From: Paenibacillus donghaensis
GTDB lineage: Bacteria > Bacillota > Bacilli > Paenibacillales > Paenibacillaceae
Assembly: GCF_002192415.1 (NCBI RefSeq)
Contig: NZ_CP021780.1
Location: 3,472,001-3,536,000, forward strand
Length of the DNA stretch: 64,000 nt
Reading direction: 5' to 3'
How positions within the stretch are numbered: position 1 is the first letter of the stretch; each line of letters opens with the position of its first letter. The translations under genes were made by a program, and so were the position numbers. The notes beneath the pieces are model-generated. The model ran no database searches. It saw nothing but the letters and a program-made list of their open reading frames with translations, and was not told where the DNA came from. This document shows, one piece after another, positions 1 to 7,622 of this stretch.

Positions 1-21
1 GGTGGAAGCCGAAGGCGCTCA

Positions 22-840
22 TTAGTACAACGCCAGTTCTTTGTGATGTTTGATCCGGGTTATTTTCTTTGTCTGCCTGCAGTAATCGCACTTTTCGCAA
101 CGGTTTGGCTCCACCGTCCCGGACTTGACTGCTTTGACCCGCTCAATATGATTGCCTACGATACGCAAATGTGCAGCGATATCATCGAAGTCAAAATATA
201 TGATTTCATGATCTGGCGGGTCCTGCTTGGTCACTACAACCATATGGGGCAGCAGCCAGTCTTCCTCTTTGCGGCCGGATACCCGGCGCTCCACCTCGGC
301 ATACACCGCCATCTGAATGATGTATCCGTAGTGGTCCAGGAAGTTCTCGTAAGCCTGAGCCTCGCGGTTCCAAAACTTGCCGTCCATCTCTTTCAAAGCC
401 TTCAGATCGGCGAATATCTTGGCCTCTGGCTGGTAACTATCCAGCATGACCTTCCAAGGGATGCCGAACATTTCCACCGTCATGATGACTTCCTTCTGTC
501 CAGACAATGCCTTCATGACCAGCGGATCGCCTTCCAGCACCTCAATCATTTTGTTGCAGTGCTGGAAATTGGATTTCAGTTGCCCAGAGGTTGGCCCCCT
601 GCTGCTGTAAAGCTCAGGATTGTCTGCCTTGAATTCAGGCAGAGTACCCTCGTTCCATGCGTGGACATAGTGGCCTTCCATAAAAGCTGTGATTGAAGGC
701 TGTACATATTCACCGCTGATTTTTGCCATGGCCTGAGCCTCACACCCCCCGTAGGAGGGCAGGAAGCCCTTGAACTGGCTGACGCTCATATAGTGGCGAT
801 TGGCTTCGAGGCTGAAGTAATTTGATTTATTCAGTTCCAT
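22..840 (-). CDS. PD-(D/E)XK nuclease, RecE/exodeoxyribonuclease VIII-like
   Basis: A 272-residue protein probably acting as the 5'-3' exonuclease partner of the adjacent RecT annealing protein. The visible nuclease core is an Asp in LDSYQP (about residue 133), then the DLK triad in IFADLKALKE about 12 residues later, and a downstream Q-x3-Y (QMAVYAE) typical of RecB/YqaJ-like nucleases. A Cys cluster near the C-terminus (CEKCDYC) could be part of an Fe-S or zinc site as in AddB/RecB-like exonucleases. It overlaps the recT stop by 14 nt, implying translational coupling. Family assignment rests on motif and context. Confidence 0.8.
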   Translation of the reverse strand: MELNKSNYFSLEANRHYMSVSQFKGFLPSYGGCEAQAMAKISGEYVQPSITAFMEGHYVHAWNEGTLPEFKADNPELYSSRGPTSGQLKSNFQHCNKMIEVLEGDPLVMKALSGQKEVIMTVEMFGIPWKVMLDSYQPEAKIFADLKALKEMDGKFWNREAQAYENFLDHYGYIIQMAVYAEVERRVSGRKEEDWLLPHMVVVTKQDPPDHEIIYFDFDDIAAHLRIVGNHIERVKAVKSGTVEPNRCEKCDYCRQTKKITRIKHHKELALY

Positions 841-1615
841 CGGCTGCGCCCTCCCCGACCGCTGTAAACTCCCCGTCGATCACAGTTGATTTAGGATTCA
901 GCGGGCTTTCCTGAGCTGGCTTTTTATCTTTATTGAATTCAAAATCCCCACCGTCTTCGAAAGCTTGTTTAGCTTCAATGGTGTCGAAGTCCAGTTCAAT
1001 ATTTTTGCAGAGCCGGCGCAAAACTGTTTTCCTGTACATTTCGCTGGTTGTCACGACCCAGGCTTTAGAAAACTGCCCCGTATCTTTAGATTTTTTAGAG
1101 AAGTTTTCCTTAATACTCTCGATTTCCTTGACGCTCATGGTGTCGTAGTTCATTGAGCCATCTTCATACACCACTACGGCAAATGCCCCTAATACCTCGC
1201 CATCGTTGAAGGGCAAGGGTTTAAAGTTGATGCTCTGATTGCCGCCCTCAATGGTTTCTTCAAACTCATCACCTGCCCGCACTACCTTGGCATATATGTC
1301 TTTAATTCGTTTTATGCTGTATTTCTTAGCAAGCTTGACCTCGCCCTTATAGTCCGTCATGAATTCGACTTTGCCGCCATAAATGATTGCGTAGCATTCT
1401 TTATTAAAGAAGTCCAAACCGAGGAATGCACCTTTCAGCATGGTCCGTGCAATGCTGACCGGATCAGCCTTTTCAATTCCATAAGTGTCTTGCAACACGG
1501 TCATGCAGTTTTGCAAGAACCGGGTTTTATTAAAACTGGAAGGCATAGCGTCTCTTTTAGAATCGATCAGTCTTTCCAGGTTGTTGTGAATCGTCGCTAA
1601 TTGAGTGTTTGACAT
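827..1615 (-). CDS. recT: RecT single-strand annealing protein
   Basis: A 262-residue RecT-family protein. The usual core is visible: the helix with PVSIARTMLKGAFLGLDF, then a beta-rich segment with CYAIIYGGKVEFMTDYKGE, and the conserved SEMYRKTVLRRL near residue 190. The C-terminal 50 residues are acidic and low complexity, as in other phage RecT proteins. It binds and anneals single-stranded DNA during phage recombination and replication. It lies between the SbcC-like ATPase (3 nt gap upstream) and the nuclease (14 nt overlap downstream), so the three are very likely one translationally coupled unit. Confidence 0.93.
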   Translation of the reverse strand: MSNTQLATIHNNLERLIDSKRDAMPSSFNKTRFLQNCMTVLQDTYGIEKADPVSIARTMLKGAFLGLDFFNKECYAIIYGGKVEFMTDYKGEVKLAKKYSIKRIKDIYAKVVRAGDEFEETIEGGNQSINFKPLPFNDGEVLGAFAVVVYEDGSMNYDTMSVKEIESIKENFSKKSKDTGQFSKAWVVTTSEMYRKTVLRRLCKNIELDFDTIEAKQAFEDGGDFEFNKDKKPAQESPLNPKSTVIDGEFTAVGEGAADGTE

Positions 1616-1618
1616 TCC

Positions 1619-3250
1619 TTATCCCTCCACGGTTTCGATATTCAGGTCTTTGCCCTCTACGGTAGAGAGCAGGAAGTATTGGTAATCATCGTGCTGTGCG
1701 GCCTCCAGGATAGCCTGCTGCTTGCTGCCAAGGTTCTGCCATCCGTCCAAGCAGATTACTTTCAACTCTCCGGCTTGAGCCTTGGCAAGCTTAAAGGCGA
1801 ATTCGAAGGACTCCCCTTCACTCAATCCGTCCAGCAGTGTTCCGTCAATACGAATACGCCCCTTGTCGTCTACCGTTAACCCATCCACCGGCAGAGCGGC
1901 GGTCTTAAGCAGTTCTTTCGGCAGCTCGCGGGCCTTCTCGATCTTGGCTGTCAGATCAGCAGCCCGCGCTTCTTTCGGAGACAACTTCTCCCGGATGATG
2001 TCGTTCATCCGTTCCCATTCCCGAAGGTACTCTTTCATCTCAGCTGCTTTGTGAGCAGCAGCCTGCAACGGCTCAGGTTCTATCCATTCAACGTCTGCGA
2101 TCACCTGCTCTGCATCGCCGGACTTCGCTTTCTCAGCCGCGATCAGATTGGCCTCATGATCTGCGATCTTCTCCATATCCTTGCGCTCATGCTCGGCGAT
2201 ATTATTCAGCGATAAGGTCTTTTCCGCAATCAGTTGACGGTGCTCACTGACATATCCCTTGTTCAGTTCTACCTCGCGCTGGACATCTTCCCGGACATTA
2301 ATCTTCTTCTGTTGGTACTGCAGCTTCAGCCGTTCGATAGCTTGCTCCAGTTCGTTGTCCAGTTGCAGGGAAGACTCAGTTATCCGGCGGTCGCCATCGT
2401 CAATAATCTTCTGATCCTGCTCCACACGATCCTCCAGCCGCTTGATTCCGTCTGTCAGCGCGTCGCGCTGTCTCCGGTAATCTAGGTTCTTTTCTTCTGT
2501 CTTATTGGCAGAGCGCCGCTTGATGTCGTCGATACGCAGTGTCAGCCCATCGATCAAAGACTTGGCCTCTTCCAGCTTCTTGTTGGACTCCTGAGCCTCG
2601 GACAGCCTGCGGTACAGCTGCTGCAGATCAACCCCGCGCCACTCTTCTCCGTCATAGTTCGGTGGCAGGTCGCGCTTGATCCCTTCAATGTTTGCCCGCA
2701 GCAGGTTGACTTCGCGGTTAATGCTTGAGCGCTCCTCGAAATAGGCCGATTCGATCTGCTTCAAAATCTGCAGGATATGCAACTGGTAATCTGCCTCTGG
2801 CATCTCTCCGAACCAAGCCTTAATGCTCTCGATCGTCCAATCAATCTGCAGCATGTTCAGGATGATTTCCGTCTGCTCCTTGGCATCCTTTTGCATAAAT
2901 TCGATAGGGCGGAAGATCTCTCCATTGATCAGTTTGCGAATGAAGCCTTCCGTGCTGTTCACAGCCTTGCTGTCGTGCTTAACTCTGAAATAGTCAGCCT
3001 TTTCAGATCGCACTTTACGGGTGATCTGCAGACCGTCCGTCAGCTCGACGAACAACTCTGCCTCTTTCCGCCCATGGCTAATGACCTCGGTTCGCCGGCT
3101 GTTATTGGTCAGCGCCTTTTCCAGTGCCTCAATCAGACTTGTCTTTCCTGCACCGGAGTCGCCGTCTACTTTATTAATCTTGCCGGGGGAAACAACCAGC
3201 TCTTTGATCCCCAACCAATCCTTGATTTCAATCCGCTTGATATGAAGCAT
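1619..3250 (-). CDS. AAA ATPase, SbcC/RecN-like (recombination-associated)
   Basis: A 543-residue P-loop ATPase. Walker A is GDSGAGKTSL at about residues 30-39, preceded by the two-strand start typical of SMC-like ATPases (HIKRIEIKDWLGIKEL). A long heptad-rich coiled coil spans about 190-380, and the C-terminal lobe includes LSEGESFEFAFKLAKA (signature-like) and VICLDGWQNL (Walker B-like, with Asp but no obvious following Glu). Such SbcC-like ATPases often accompany phage RecT/nuclease pairs. A substrate cannot be read from the sequence. Confidence 0.83.
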   Translation of the reverse strand: MLHIKRIEIKDWLGIKELVVSPGKINKVDGDSGAGKTSLIEALEKALTNNSRRTEVISHGRKEAELFVELTDGLQITRKVRSEKADYFRVKHDSKAVNSTEGFIRKLINGEIFRPIEFMQKDAKEQTEIILNMLQIDWTIESIKAWFGEMPEADYQLHILQILKQIESAYFEERSSINREVNLLRANIEGIKRDLPPNYDGEEWRGVDLQQLYRRLSEAQESNKKLEEAKSLIDGLTLRIDDIKRRSANKTEEKNLDYRRQRDALTDGIKRLEDRVEQDQKIIDDGDRRITESSLQLDNELEQAIERLKLQYQQKKINVREDVQREVELNKGYVSEHRQLIAEKTLSLNNIAEHERKDMEKIADHEANLIAAEKAKSGDAEQVIADVEWIEPEPLQAAAHKAAEMKEYLREWERMNDIIREKLSPKEARAADLTAKIEKARELPKELLKTAALPVDGLTVDDKGRIRIDGTLLDGLSEGESFEFAFKLAKAQAGELKVICLDGWQNLGSKQQAILEAAQHDDYQYFLLSTVEGKDLNIETVEG

Positions 3251-3306
3251 CTTTACAGCCTCCTAATATTTGTGTTAAAGTGAACGTGAATTTTTGAAAA
3301 AGCGAT

Positions 3307-3498
3307 TTATGAACGTCCCTGGTTGCACCCGGGGGCGTTTTTCGTGTCCGGCAGTTCCTTTTCCCAAGGGTCCAGCGTGCGGACCTTAACTCCTAGCGGC
3401 ACCTCTACAGCCTTAAGCATGCAGAGCAGGCATAAGGGTCGAGCATCGTCATACACCGCATAATCAGCGATGTTGCCGCAACTGCAGGTCTGGATCAT
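3307..3498 (-). CDS. Small zinc-ribbon-like phage protein
   Basis: A 63-residue protein. Two Cys pairs, CSCG at residues 5-8 and CLLCM near 23-27, suggest a single zinc site at the N-terminus; the rest is basic and probably unstructured. It is cotranscribed with the early operon (56 nt upstream of the SbcC-like gene). Function unknown. Confidence 0.6.
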   Translation of the reverse strand: MIQTCSCGNIADYAVYDDARPLCLLCMLKAVEVPLGVKVRTLDPWEKELPDTKNAPGCNQGRS

Positions 3499-3512
3499 GC
3501 TAGGCCTCCCTT

Positions 3513-3785
3513 CTATTGATAGTTGTAGAATCTCGGCCGCGCCTTCCGTGTAGCCTTCGCCAGCAGCTTGCGGCCAGTACGGTTAAGGATGCCGCCGTAT
3601 TCCTTTTGGATGGCTGTGGCGACCACCGAGAGGCCGAGTTGGCCGGGAACATAAGGCGTCTTGTCTGATGCTTCGTGTTTGAATTGGCGGCGGGATTTGG
3701 CGATAGCGAAGTCTTGAGCGCGTTGGGACTGTACTGCTGCAATAAAGGCATTGCGTTTGTTGGTGATACGGAATTTTGTTATCAT
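3513..3785 (-). CDS. Hypothetical basic early phage protein
   Basis: A 90-residue, strongly basic protein (RITNKRNAF, KATRKARPRFYN), possibly nucleic-acid binding. It lies 14 nt upstream of the zinc-ribbon gene in the early operon. I do not recognise a family. A 252-nt reading frame overlapping it in another phase lacks a ribosome-binding site and was not annotated. Confidence 0.55.
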   Translation of the reverse strand: MITKFRITNKRNAFIAAVQSQRAQDFAIAKSRRQFKHEASDKTPYVPGQLGLSVVATAIQKEYGGILNRTGRKLLAKATRKARPRFYNYQ

Positions 3786-3806
3786 GAATGATTCCTCCGA
3801 TATGGT

Positions 3807-4019
3807 TTATTTGTAGTTGCCGCCATTGAGGCCGCCTGTAACGCCTTGAATAGAAACGATGTGGAGCGCCTGTGGCTCTGAGAATCCCGCTTTAACCAGT
3901 TCATCGAAGTAAGCTTTGTGCGCCTTCGCCACCGTTACATAAGCACCGAGCAGTGCCGGTAAAGCCTTCATCAACGAATCATTAGCCAATTCAAATTCCA
4001 TTCTTTCATGTGGTTCCAA
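3807..4019 (-). CDS. Hypothetical early phage protein
   Basis: A 70-residue, mainly helical protein starting at TTG with GGGGGTAC upstream. No known motif. It sits in the leftward early operon, 21 nt before the next gene. Confidence 0.55.
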   Translation of the reverse strand: MEPHERMEFELANDSLMKALPALLGAYVTVAKAHKAYFDELVKAGFSEPQALHIVSIQGVTGGLNGGNYK

Positions 4020-4033
4020 GATGAGTACCCCCT

Positions 4034-4318
4034 TTATAGAGCAGCTAGTTCTTCCTCAAGCAGTTGGATTTCTTGCTCGATTAATTTCTGTGCTGCTTGG
4101 ATAATCCCGTTTACAATTGCAGGAAATGTTTCATCCGTTTTCCCGTTACTGCGATTTTTCGCAATCAGAGATTGGAGATTTCCGTACATGTCTTGAAACT
4201 TGATTGAATCAGCGAACTGTATGTTTTTAAGGTCCTTTTTCAAAAGATCAATTTTCGCAACAATAGCAAGACCTTTATTAGCCCGATCTACATAATGTTG
4301 CAGCGTAATTTTATCCAT
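4034..4318 (-). CDS. Hypothetical coiled-coil early phage protein
   Basis: A 94-residue protein, Lys/Glu-rich with heptad-like Leu/Ile spacing (IDLLKKDLKNIQFA; LIEQEIQLLEEELAAL), predicted helical. It has an ATG start with a weak GCGAGG ribosome-binding site. No known family; early operon. Confidence 0.55.
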   Translation of the reverse strand: MDKITLQHYVDRANKGLAIVAKIDLLKKDLKNIQFADSIKFQDMYGNLQSLIAKNRSNGKTDETFPAIVNGIIQAAQKLIEQEIQLLEEELAAL

Positions 4319-4392
4319 CGTTTTGCCTCGCTTTCTGCTGTTTTAGGGCTCAAAACCCCGATTTTGGCAAAAAAATAATAGGCTATGCGATT

Positions 4393-4584
4393 TTACACGC
4401 GCGGAGGCCAGTTCCATTGGCCGGGCTGATTGCCCTGTTCCACGTTCTGCAGAAATATAATTTGACCGTCTGCGTAGAATACTTGCAGGTCGGTTTCCTG
4501 CGCACCTCTCACACCCACTACCAACGCTGCCGCCGGTCCGTGGTAACTATTCAAGTGGACGATACGTCCGATACTTGGATTCAT
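4393..4584 (-). CDS. Hypothetical phage protein, MNPxIGRIVH type
   Basis: A 63-residue protein; start chosen at 4584 because GGGAGGTG lies 7-8 nt upstream and the reading frame before it overlaps the neighbouring gene. It begins with MNPSIGRIVHLNSY and ends with a W-rich WNWPPRV tail, a layout I associate with small Paenibacillus and Bacillus phage proteins of unknown function. Early operon. Confidence 0.6.
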   Translation of the reverse strand: MNPSIGRIVHLNSYHGPAAALVVGVRGAQETDLQVFYADGQIIFLQNVEQGNQPGQWNWPPRV

Positions 4585-4591
4585 TTTTTGT

Positions 4592-4870
4592 TCACCTCCC
4601 TTCACGCTTTCTGGTGGCTCTCCTATCCTTTGCGTTCGCGGAATCGCTAGGATATCCAATGTTCAAACGCTGGCCTGTCACATGGCCCTCCAGGTTCTTT
4701 TTGGCGGCCGTGGTATCATATCCGACACCAGTAGGCTTACCGTATCGCCCGAACAGTTCCTTGCGCTCCATGTCGTGAGCTGTGCGACAATGCAGATTAG
4801 TTATGACATCGCCTGTATGCCCGCAATTAGGGTAAGGGCATTTGACTGTGCTACGGATAATGATTGTCAT
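4592..4870 (-). CDS. Small zinc-finger-like phage protein
   Basis: A 92-residue protein. The N-terminus carries C-P-Y-P-N-C-G-H followed by H-C-x3-H, a possible Cys/His zinc site; the C-terminus is very basic (KDRRATRKREGR), suggesting nucleic-acid contact. It overlaps the XRE gene upstream by 4 nt (ATGA). Confidence 0.6.
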   Translation of the reverse strand: MTIIIRSTVKCPYPNCGHTGDVITNLHCRTAHDMERKELFGRYGKPTGVGYDTTAAKKNLEGHVTGQRLNIGYPSDSANAKDRRATRKREGR

Positions 4871-5145
4871 GACTCGCCACCGTCATTAATGCCATGTTCG
4901 CGCCGGAAGGTTAGGACTTCATCTTCTGTAACGTGTCCGGCTTTGATCATGAGTCCGAGGTGGGTAACGCCGAATGCCGCCGCAAGCTTTCGAACCACAT
5001 CAGGGGAAACAACACACTTTTTGCCGTTTTCAAGTTGCGAGAGGTATGGGTGCGAAACACCCGAAGCATCTTTCACGTCTTGGAGAGTCATACCCTTTGC
5101 ATTCCTGAGCTGCCGCAGATATTCACCGAATGGCTGAGTGCTCAT
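4867..5145 (-). CDS. XRE-family HTH regulator
   Basis: A 92-residue helix-turn-helix protein; start set at 5145 because GGAGGGAGACGAAC directly precedes that ATG. The HTH spans about residues 8-62 (YLRQLRNAKGMTLQDVKDAS then SHPYLSQLENGKK). The C-terminus (VTEDEVLTFRREHGIND) is of the type seen in Bacillus/Paenibacillus XRE proteins. It lies inside the early operon, so it may modulate the early-to-late switch (inference). Confidence 0.82.
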   Translation of the reverse strand: MSTQPFGEYLRQLRNAKGMTLQDVKDASGVSHPYLSQLENGKKCVVSPDVVRKLAAAFGVTHLGLMIKAGHVTEDEVLTFRREHGINDGGES

Positions 5146-5743
5146 GTTCGTCTCCCTCCATTTCAGCAATTTCCTTATCCAGCCACCCGACAGCAGCTTC
5201 CGGTTCATCCACTACCACCCTGCCGTTAATGATGGCCTGACGGTCAAGCATTAGCCGAAGTTTATGGGCATAGGGTTCAAACTCCAGATCTTGTGGTTCA
5301 ACCTGTTGGTTTATCCGCAAACCGCCAACTGCTTCACCGCCATATCCCAATCCCGGGTAAGTTGCTCCCGGCTGCTGTTGTACATGTGCTCCCACTTGAT
5401 AGCCATCTTGATATGACCAGACTTGCGAGCGCTGTTCGCCAATTGCTTGTAAAGCAACATGTACTCCTTCAATTGCTGCTCCGATATCTTCCGTACAACA
5501 CGTTTCATAAAGTGCTGCCTCCATTTCGTCTATTAATTCGCAGAAGTGCTGAACCAGGTCCATGTTCCCGGCGCACTGTGCTGCATACGCTGCTTCCTTC
5601 AAACCGTCTATGTCCCGGACCAAATCGGCGTTCAGCTTCAGAAAGTGAAGCAACTCTGCGGCCTGTATATCCTTAAGCGTTCCGGCCATGTACTGCAGGT
5701 ACAGTTCTGCTAACCGGCGGTGTGTTGGGTGAATGGTGATCAT
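5123..5743 (-). CDS. Hypothetical protein, conserved N-terminal HPTHRRLAELY domain
   Basis: A 206-residue protein. Residues 1-75 (ITIHPTHRRLAELYLQYM...) look like a compact helical domain I associate with small Paenibacillus phage proteins; residues 75-140 are low complexity and unlike it; the C-terminus is again ordered and ends in an acidic tail. It overlaps upstream and downstream genes by 4 and 23 nt. The middle overlaps a second plausible gene (5311-5508) in another frame, so either the middle is a linker or the frame is a fusion. Confidence 0.6.
   Translation of the reverse strand: MITIHPTHRRLAELYLQYMAGTLKDIQAAELLHFLKLNADLVRDIDGLKEAAYAAQCAGNMDLVQHFCELIDEMEAALYETCCTEDIGAAIEGVHVALQAIGEQRSQVWSYQDGYQVGAHVQQQPGATYPGLGYGGEAVGGLRINQQVEPQDLEFEPYAHKLRLMLDRQAIINGRVVVDEPEAAVGWLDKEIAEMEGDEHEHSAIR
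5311..5508 (-). CDS. Possible overlapping small gene in alternate frame
   Basis: A 65-residue frame entirely inside the 5123-5743 gene. It starts with ATG 9 nt after a good GGAGGC ribosome-binding site and has protein-like composition (helical, KEYMLLYKQLANSARKSG, KWEHMYNSSREQLTRDW), more so than the Gln/Gly-rich stretch encoded in the other frame over the same bases. It may be the real product of this stretch, or both may be made. Confidence 0.45.
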   Translation of the reverse strand: MKRVVRKISEQQLKEYMLLYKQLANSARKSGHIKMAIKWEHMYNSSREQLTRDWDMAVKQLAVCG

Positions 5744-6183
5744 TCGGCTTCTTCCTCCCTACTGCCGTCAAAGTCGAAGTCAGAGAAGTTGAACAAGTCT
5801 GCCTGATCCGCCACCTGATTCAATCGCTCCTGAACTTTCTGTATGAGTTTATCCGAGCCGTCACGCCGTTTAACCATTCCCTGCATTTGCTTGTTAAGGA
5901 TTAAAGGATCCATGCAGCTATTGATGACTTGATACACCATTCGGCGAGTCTCGTTATCCGCTGAAGCGTCGTATGAGGCAATCTGCCGTAGACCTTCTCC
6001 ATCTCGGAAACTGCCAATTATTTGCCGCGCTTTATCTTTCCATGCTTGCTCAGTGATTTTCGCAATATCAAGTTCAATCAGCTTCTTTATGAAGTCCACC
6101 ATTTCATCCAATGTGAACGGTCCGCTCATAAACCGTTTGATTAGTTCAAGCCGTTCATCTTTATTCAGATTAAATTTACTCAC
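5740..6183 (-). CDS. Hypothetical early phage protein
   Basis: A 147-residue, charged helical protein with an acidic C-terminus (FDFDGSREEEAE). GTG start chosen at 6183 behind AAGGGTGGTGA; a GTG two codons earlier is also possible. It overlaps the end of the ParB-like gene by 8 nt and the next gene by 4 nt, so all are coupled. No family recognised; it could be a partner of the ParB-like protein (inference from position only). Confidence 0.58.
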   Translation of the reverse strand: MSKFNLNKDERLELIKRFMSGPFTLDEMVDFIKKLIELDIAKITEQAWKDKARQIIGSFRDGEGLRQIASYDASADNETRRMVYQVINSCMDPLILNKQMQGMVKRRDGSDKLIQKVQERLNQVADQADLFNFSDFDFDGSREEEAE

Positions 6184-7129
6184 GACCACTCACCACCCTT
6201 CGCGGTCCCTTAAGAGTCTCTTGCATTTTGGATTTGAGCTTTTCCAGTTCATTAATTCCACCTTGCAGTTGACCGATGCTTAACTCAATCTCTGCCCGAT
6301 CCCGGCGTGTATCAATCCAGTTCTGAATGCGCTCGTCAGTCGCTACGCCGCGCATCTTAACTGCCGAAGTTAGCAAACCGTGGATGATACTTACATCGCG
6401 ATACTGTGCATCAATCAACCGCTGTTTTTCTTCGTATTTCCGATCATCGTCAACTAGCTTATCCAAAGTGGATTTTGCAACCTCTGGCGGTACGCTCCTC
6501 AACTTTTCAGCTCCACTGATAGCCAAGTCAACCGGAACTTTAGCCTCTTTCAGTGCGGGGAACTCTTCGACTGCTTTCTGATACTGCTCGGCTTTATCCG
6601 GCTCCTTCGCTGTTCTGATAGCCTCCTTCTTGCCAAGCGCCGCCAGCGCTGGAAACTTCTCGACGGCTGCAACATGGCTTCGCGCTTGACTGAGGGTTGG
6701 TTGTGGAACTCCTATGAGTTCTGCCACCTTTTCCTCCGAATCAGGCTTGTGCGGTCTTCCCATTGACTTTTCATTACCGGGCAATGAAATGTCTTCCTTA
6801 AGAACTTCCTTCGCGGCATCAGCCAATTCAACTAGGTTCTTTGAAGCCTCAAACTCAGTCAGCGCTTTGCGCTTTGTGTTCTCCTCCAGCTCTATCAGCC
6901 GCTTCTCCTTTTCGGTAAGGTCGCCCATGGTGCGGGTCTCGACTTCATCCCGCTTCAGCAGCTTGTGGGCCTCCAGGCGCCGGTGTCCGGCGATCAGGTT
7001 ACCCGCCTCATCTATAATGATGGGATGCAGCAAGCCACGAGCGTTGATACTCTCTGCCAGCCCTGCGATGTCGCCCATGTCTTCACGGATGCGGGTGCCG
7101 ATGTTGATGCTTTTAATTGGTGTCAGCAA
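6176..7129 (-). CDS. ParB/Srx-like nuclease-domain protein
   Basis: A 317-residue ParB-type protein. The N-terminal domain has the expected order: LAESINARGLLHPIIID, then NLIAGHRRLEAHKLL (the GHRR nucleotide-binding box, about residues 48-57), then an HTH-like region (VPQPTLSQARSHVAAVE, about 140-157). Phage copies of this type can act in DNA partition or as regulators. No parA gene is nearby, so a partition role is not supported. First large gene of the early operon. Confidence 0.82.
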   Translation of the reverse strand: MLTPIKSINIGTRIREDMGDIAGLAESINARGLLHPIIIDEAGNLIAGHRRLEAHKLLKRDEVETRTMGDLTEKEKRLIELEENTKRKALTEFEASKNLVELADAAKEVLKEDISLPGNEKSMGRPHKPDSEEKVAELIGVPQPTLSQARSHVAAVEKFPALAALGKKEAIRTAKEPDKAEQYQKAVEEFPALKEAKVPVDLAISGAEKLRSVPPEVAKSTLDKLVDDDRKYEEKQRLIDAQYRDVSIIHGLLTSAVKMRGVATDERIQNWIDTRRDRAEIELSIGQLQGGINELEKLKSKMQETLKGPRRVVSGRE

Positions 7130-7215
7130 GTGTGTTCACCATCCTTTCTGGTACTAATCGTAAAGTGATTAAGCTATACATGCGTTGCGATGTTACTACG
7201 GATTTCGAGGCATAT

Positions 7216-7455
7216 TTATTTTTCTAGCGGAGTGCCTTGTTCAATTCGTGTCTCTGGGAGACACCCCGCCTCATGAAAATTTTCAATTGGAACTTGAAAG
7301 AGTTGACTCAGCTTCACAACCTCATCCACATAGAACCGAACATGACCGTTTTCTTTTCTAGAATAAGTTGTAATAGAAAGACCCAGTTCCTTAGCGGCTT
7401 CTTTTGCTTGCATCCCTGAATTAACTCTAGCTGCTTTAACACTAATCTTTAGCAT
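7216..7455 (-). CDS. XRE-family HTH protein, Cro-like early regulator
   Basis: A 79-residue HTH protein; start at 7455 behind GGGAGGTGAGCG. HTH about residues 5-60 (ARVNSGMQAKEAAKELGLSITTYSRKENG). It is the first gene of the leftward early operon, divergent from the CI-type repressor, the standard position of cro. Its promoter and the GTGTCTC operator lie just upstream, and a second copy of the same palindrome lies inside its own 3' end at 7248-7264. Confidence 0.85.
   Translation of the reverse strand: MLKISVKAARVNSGMQAKEAAKELGLSITTYSRKENGHVRFYVDEVVKLSQLFQVPIENFHEAGCLPETRIEQGTPLEK
7248..7264. promoter_or_regulatory. Palindrome GTGTCTC-N3-GAGACAC inside cro-like gene
   Basis: The 17-nt inverted repeat GTGTCTCTGGGAGACAC has the same arms and spacing as the operator at 7482-7498. 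It is a candidate auxiliary operator, possibly for looping or roadblock repression, located in the coding region for the last 15 residues. Confidence 0.6.
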
Positions 7456-7481
7456 TCGCTCACCTCCCTGTTCTCGGTGTC

Positions 7482-7498
7482 GTGTCTCCCGGAGACAC
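7482..7498. promoter_or_regulatory. Operator palindrome GTGTCTC-N3-GAGACAC
   Basis: GTGTCTCCCGGAGACAC lies directly downstream of the -10 box of the leftward early promoter, covering the start point. Related half-sites lie at 7537-7545 (AAAAGACAC) and 7570-7578 (GTGTCTTTT), facing each other near the repressor promoter. Likely binding sites of the CI-like repressor and/or the Cro-like protein. Confidence 0.75.
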
Positions 7499-7502
7499 CC
7501 AT

Positions 7503-7531
7503 AGATTAGCACCTGGATTAGGCATCGTCAA
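7503..7531 (-). promoter_or_regulatory. Leftward early promoter
   Basis: On the minus strand: -35 TTGACG (7526-7531), 17-nt spacer, -10 TAATCT (7503-7508). It drives the cro-like gene and the recombination operon. The operator at 7482-7498 covers the expected transcription start. Confidence 0.7.
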
Positions 7532-7560
7532 CCCCTAAAAGACACGTAATTATATTTTTC

Positions 7561-7614
7561 TTGTATAAAGTGTCTTTTTAAGGTTATACTATATTCAAAC
7601 ATTAGATGAAGGAG
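7561..7614 (+). promoter_or_regulatory. Repressor promoter and ribosome-binding site
   Basis: -10 TATACT at 7585-7590 with a weak -35 TTGTAT at 7561-7566 (18-nt spacer), then GAAGGAG ahead of ATG at 7623. The operator half-site GTGTCTTTT (7570-7578) lies between the boxes, consistent with autoregulation. Confidence 0.55.
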
Positions 7615-7622
7615 ATTTTTAA

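Noticed and set aside
2777-3283. Plus-strand open frame opposite the SbcC-like gene
   Set aside because: Antisense shadow of a well-supported gene, no ribosome-binding site.
3500-3751. Second gene overlapping 3513-3785 in another frame
   Set aside because: No ribosome-binding site and composition typical of an out-of-frame shadow.
6176-7129. ParAB-type partition system
   Set aside because: Only a ParB-like protein is present; no ParA ATPase or centromere-like repeats seen.
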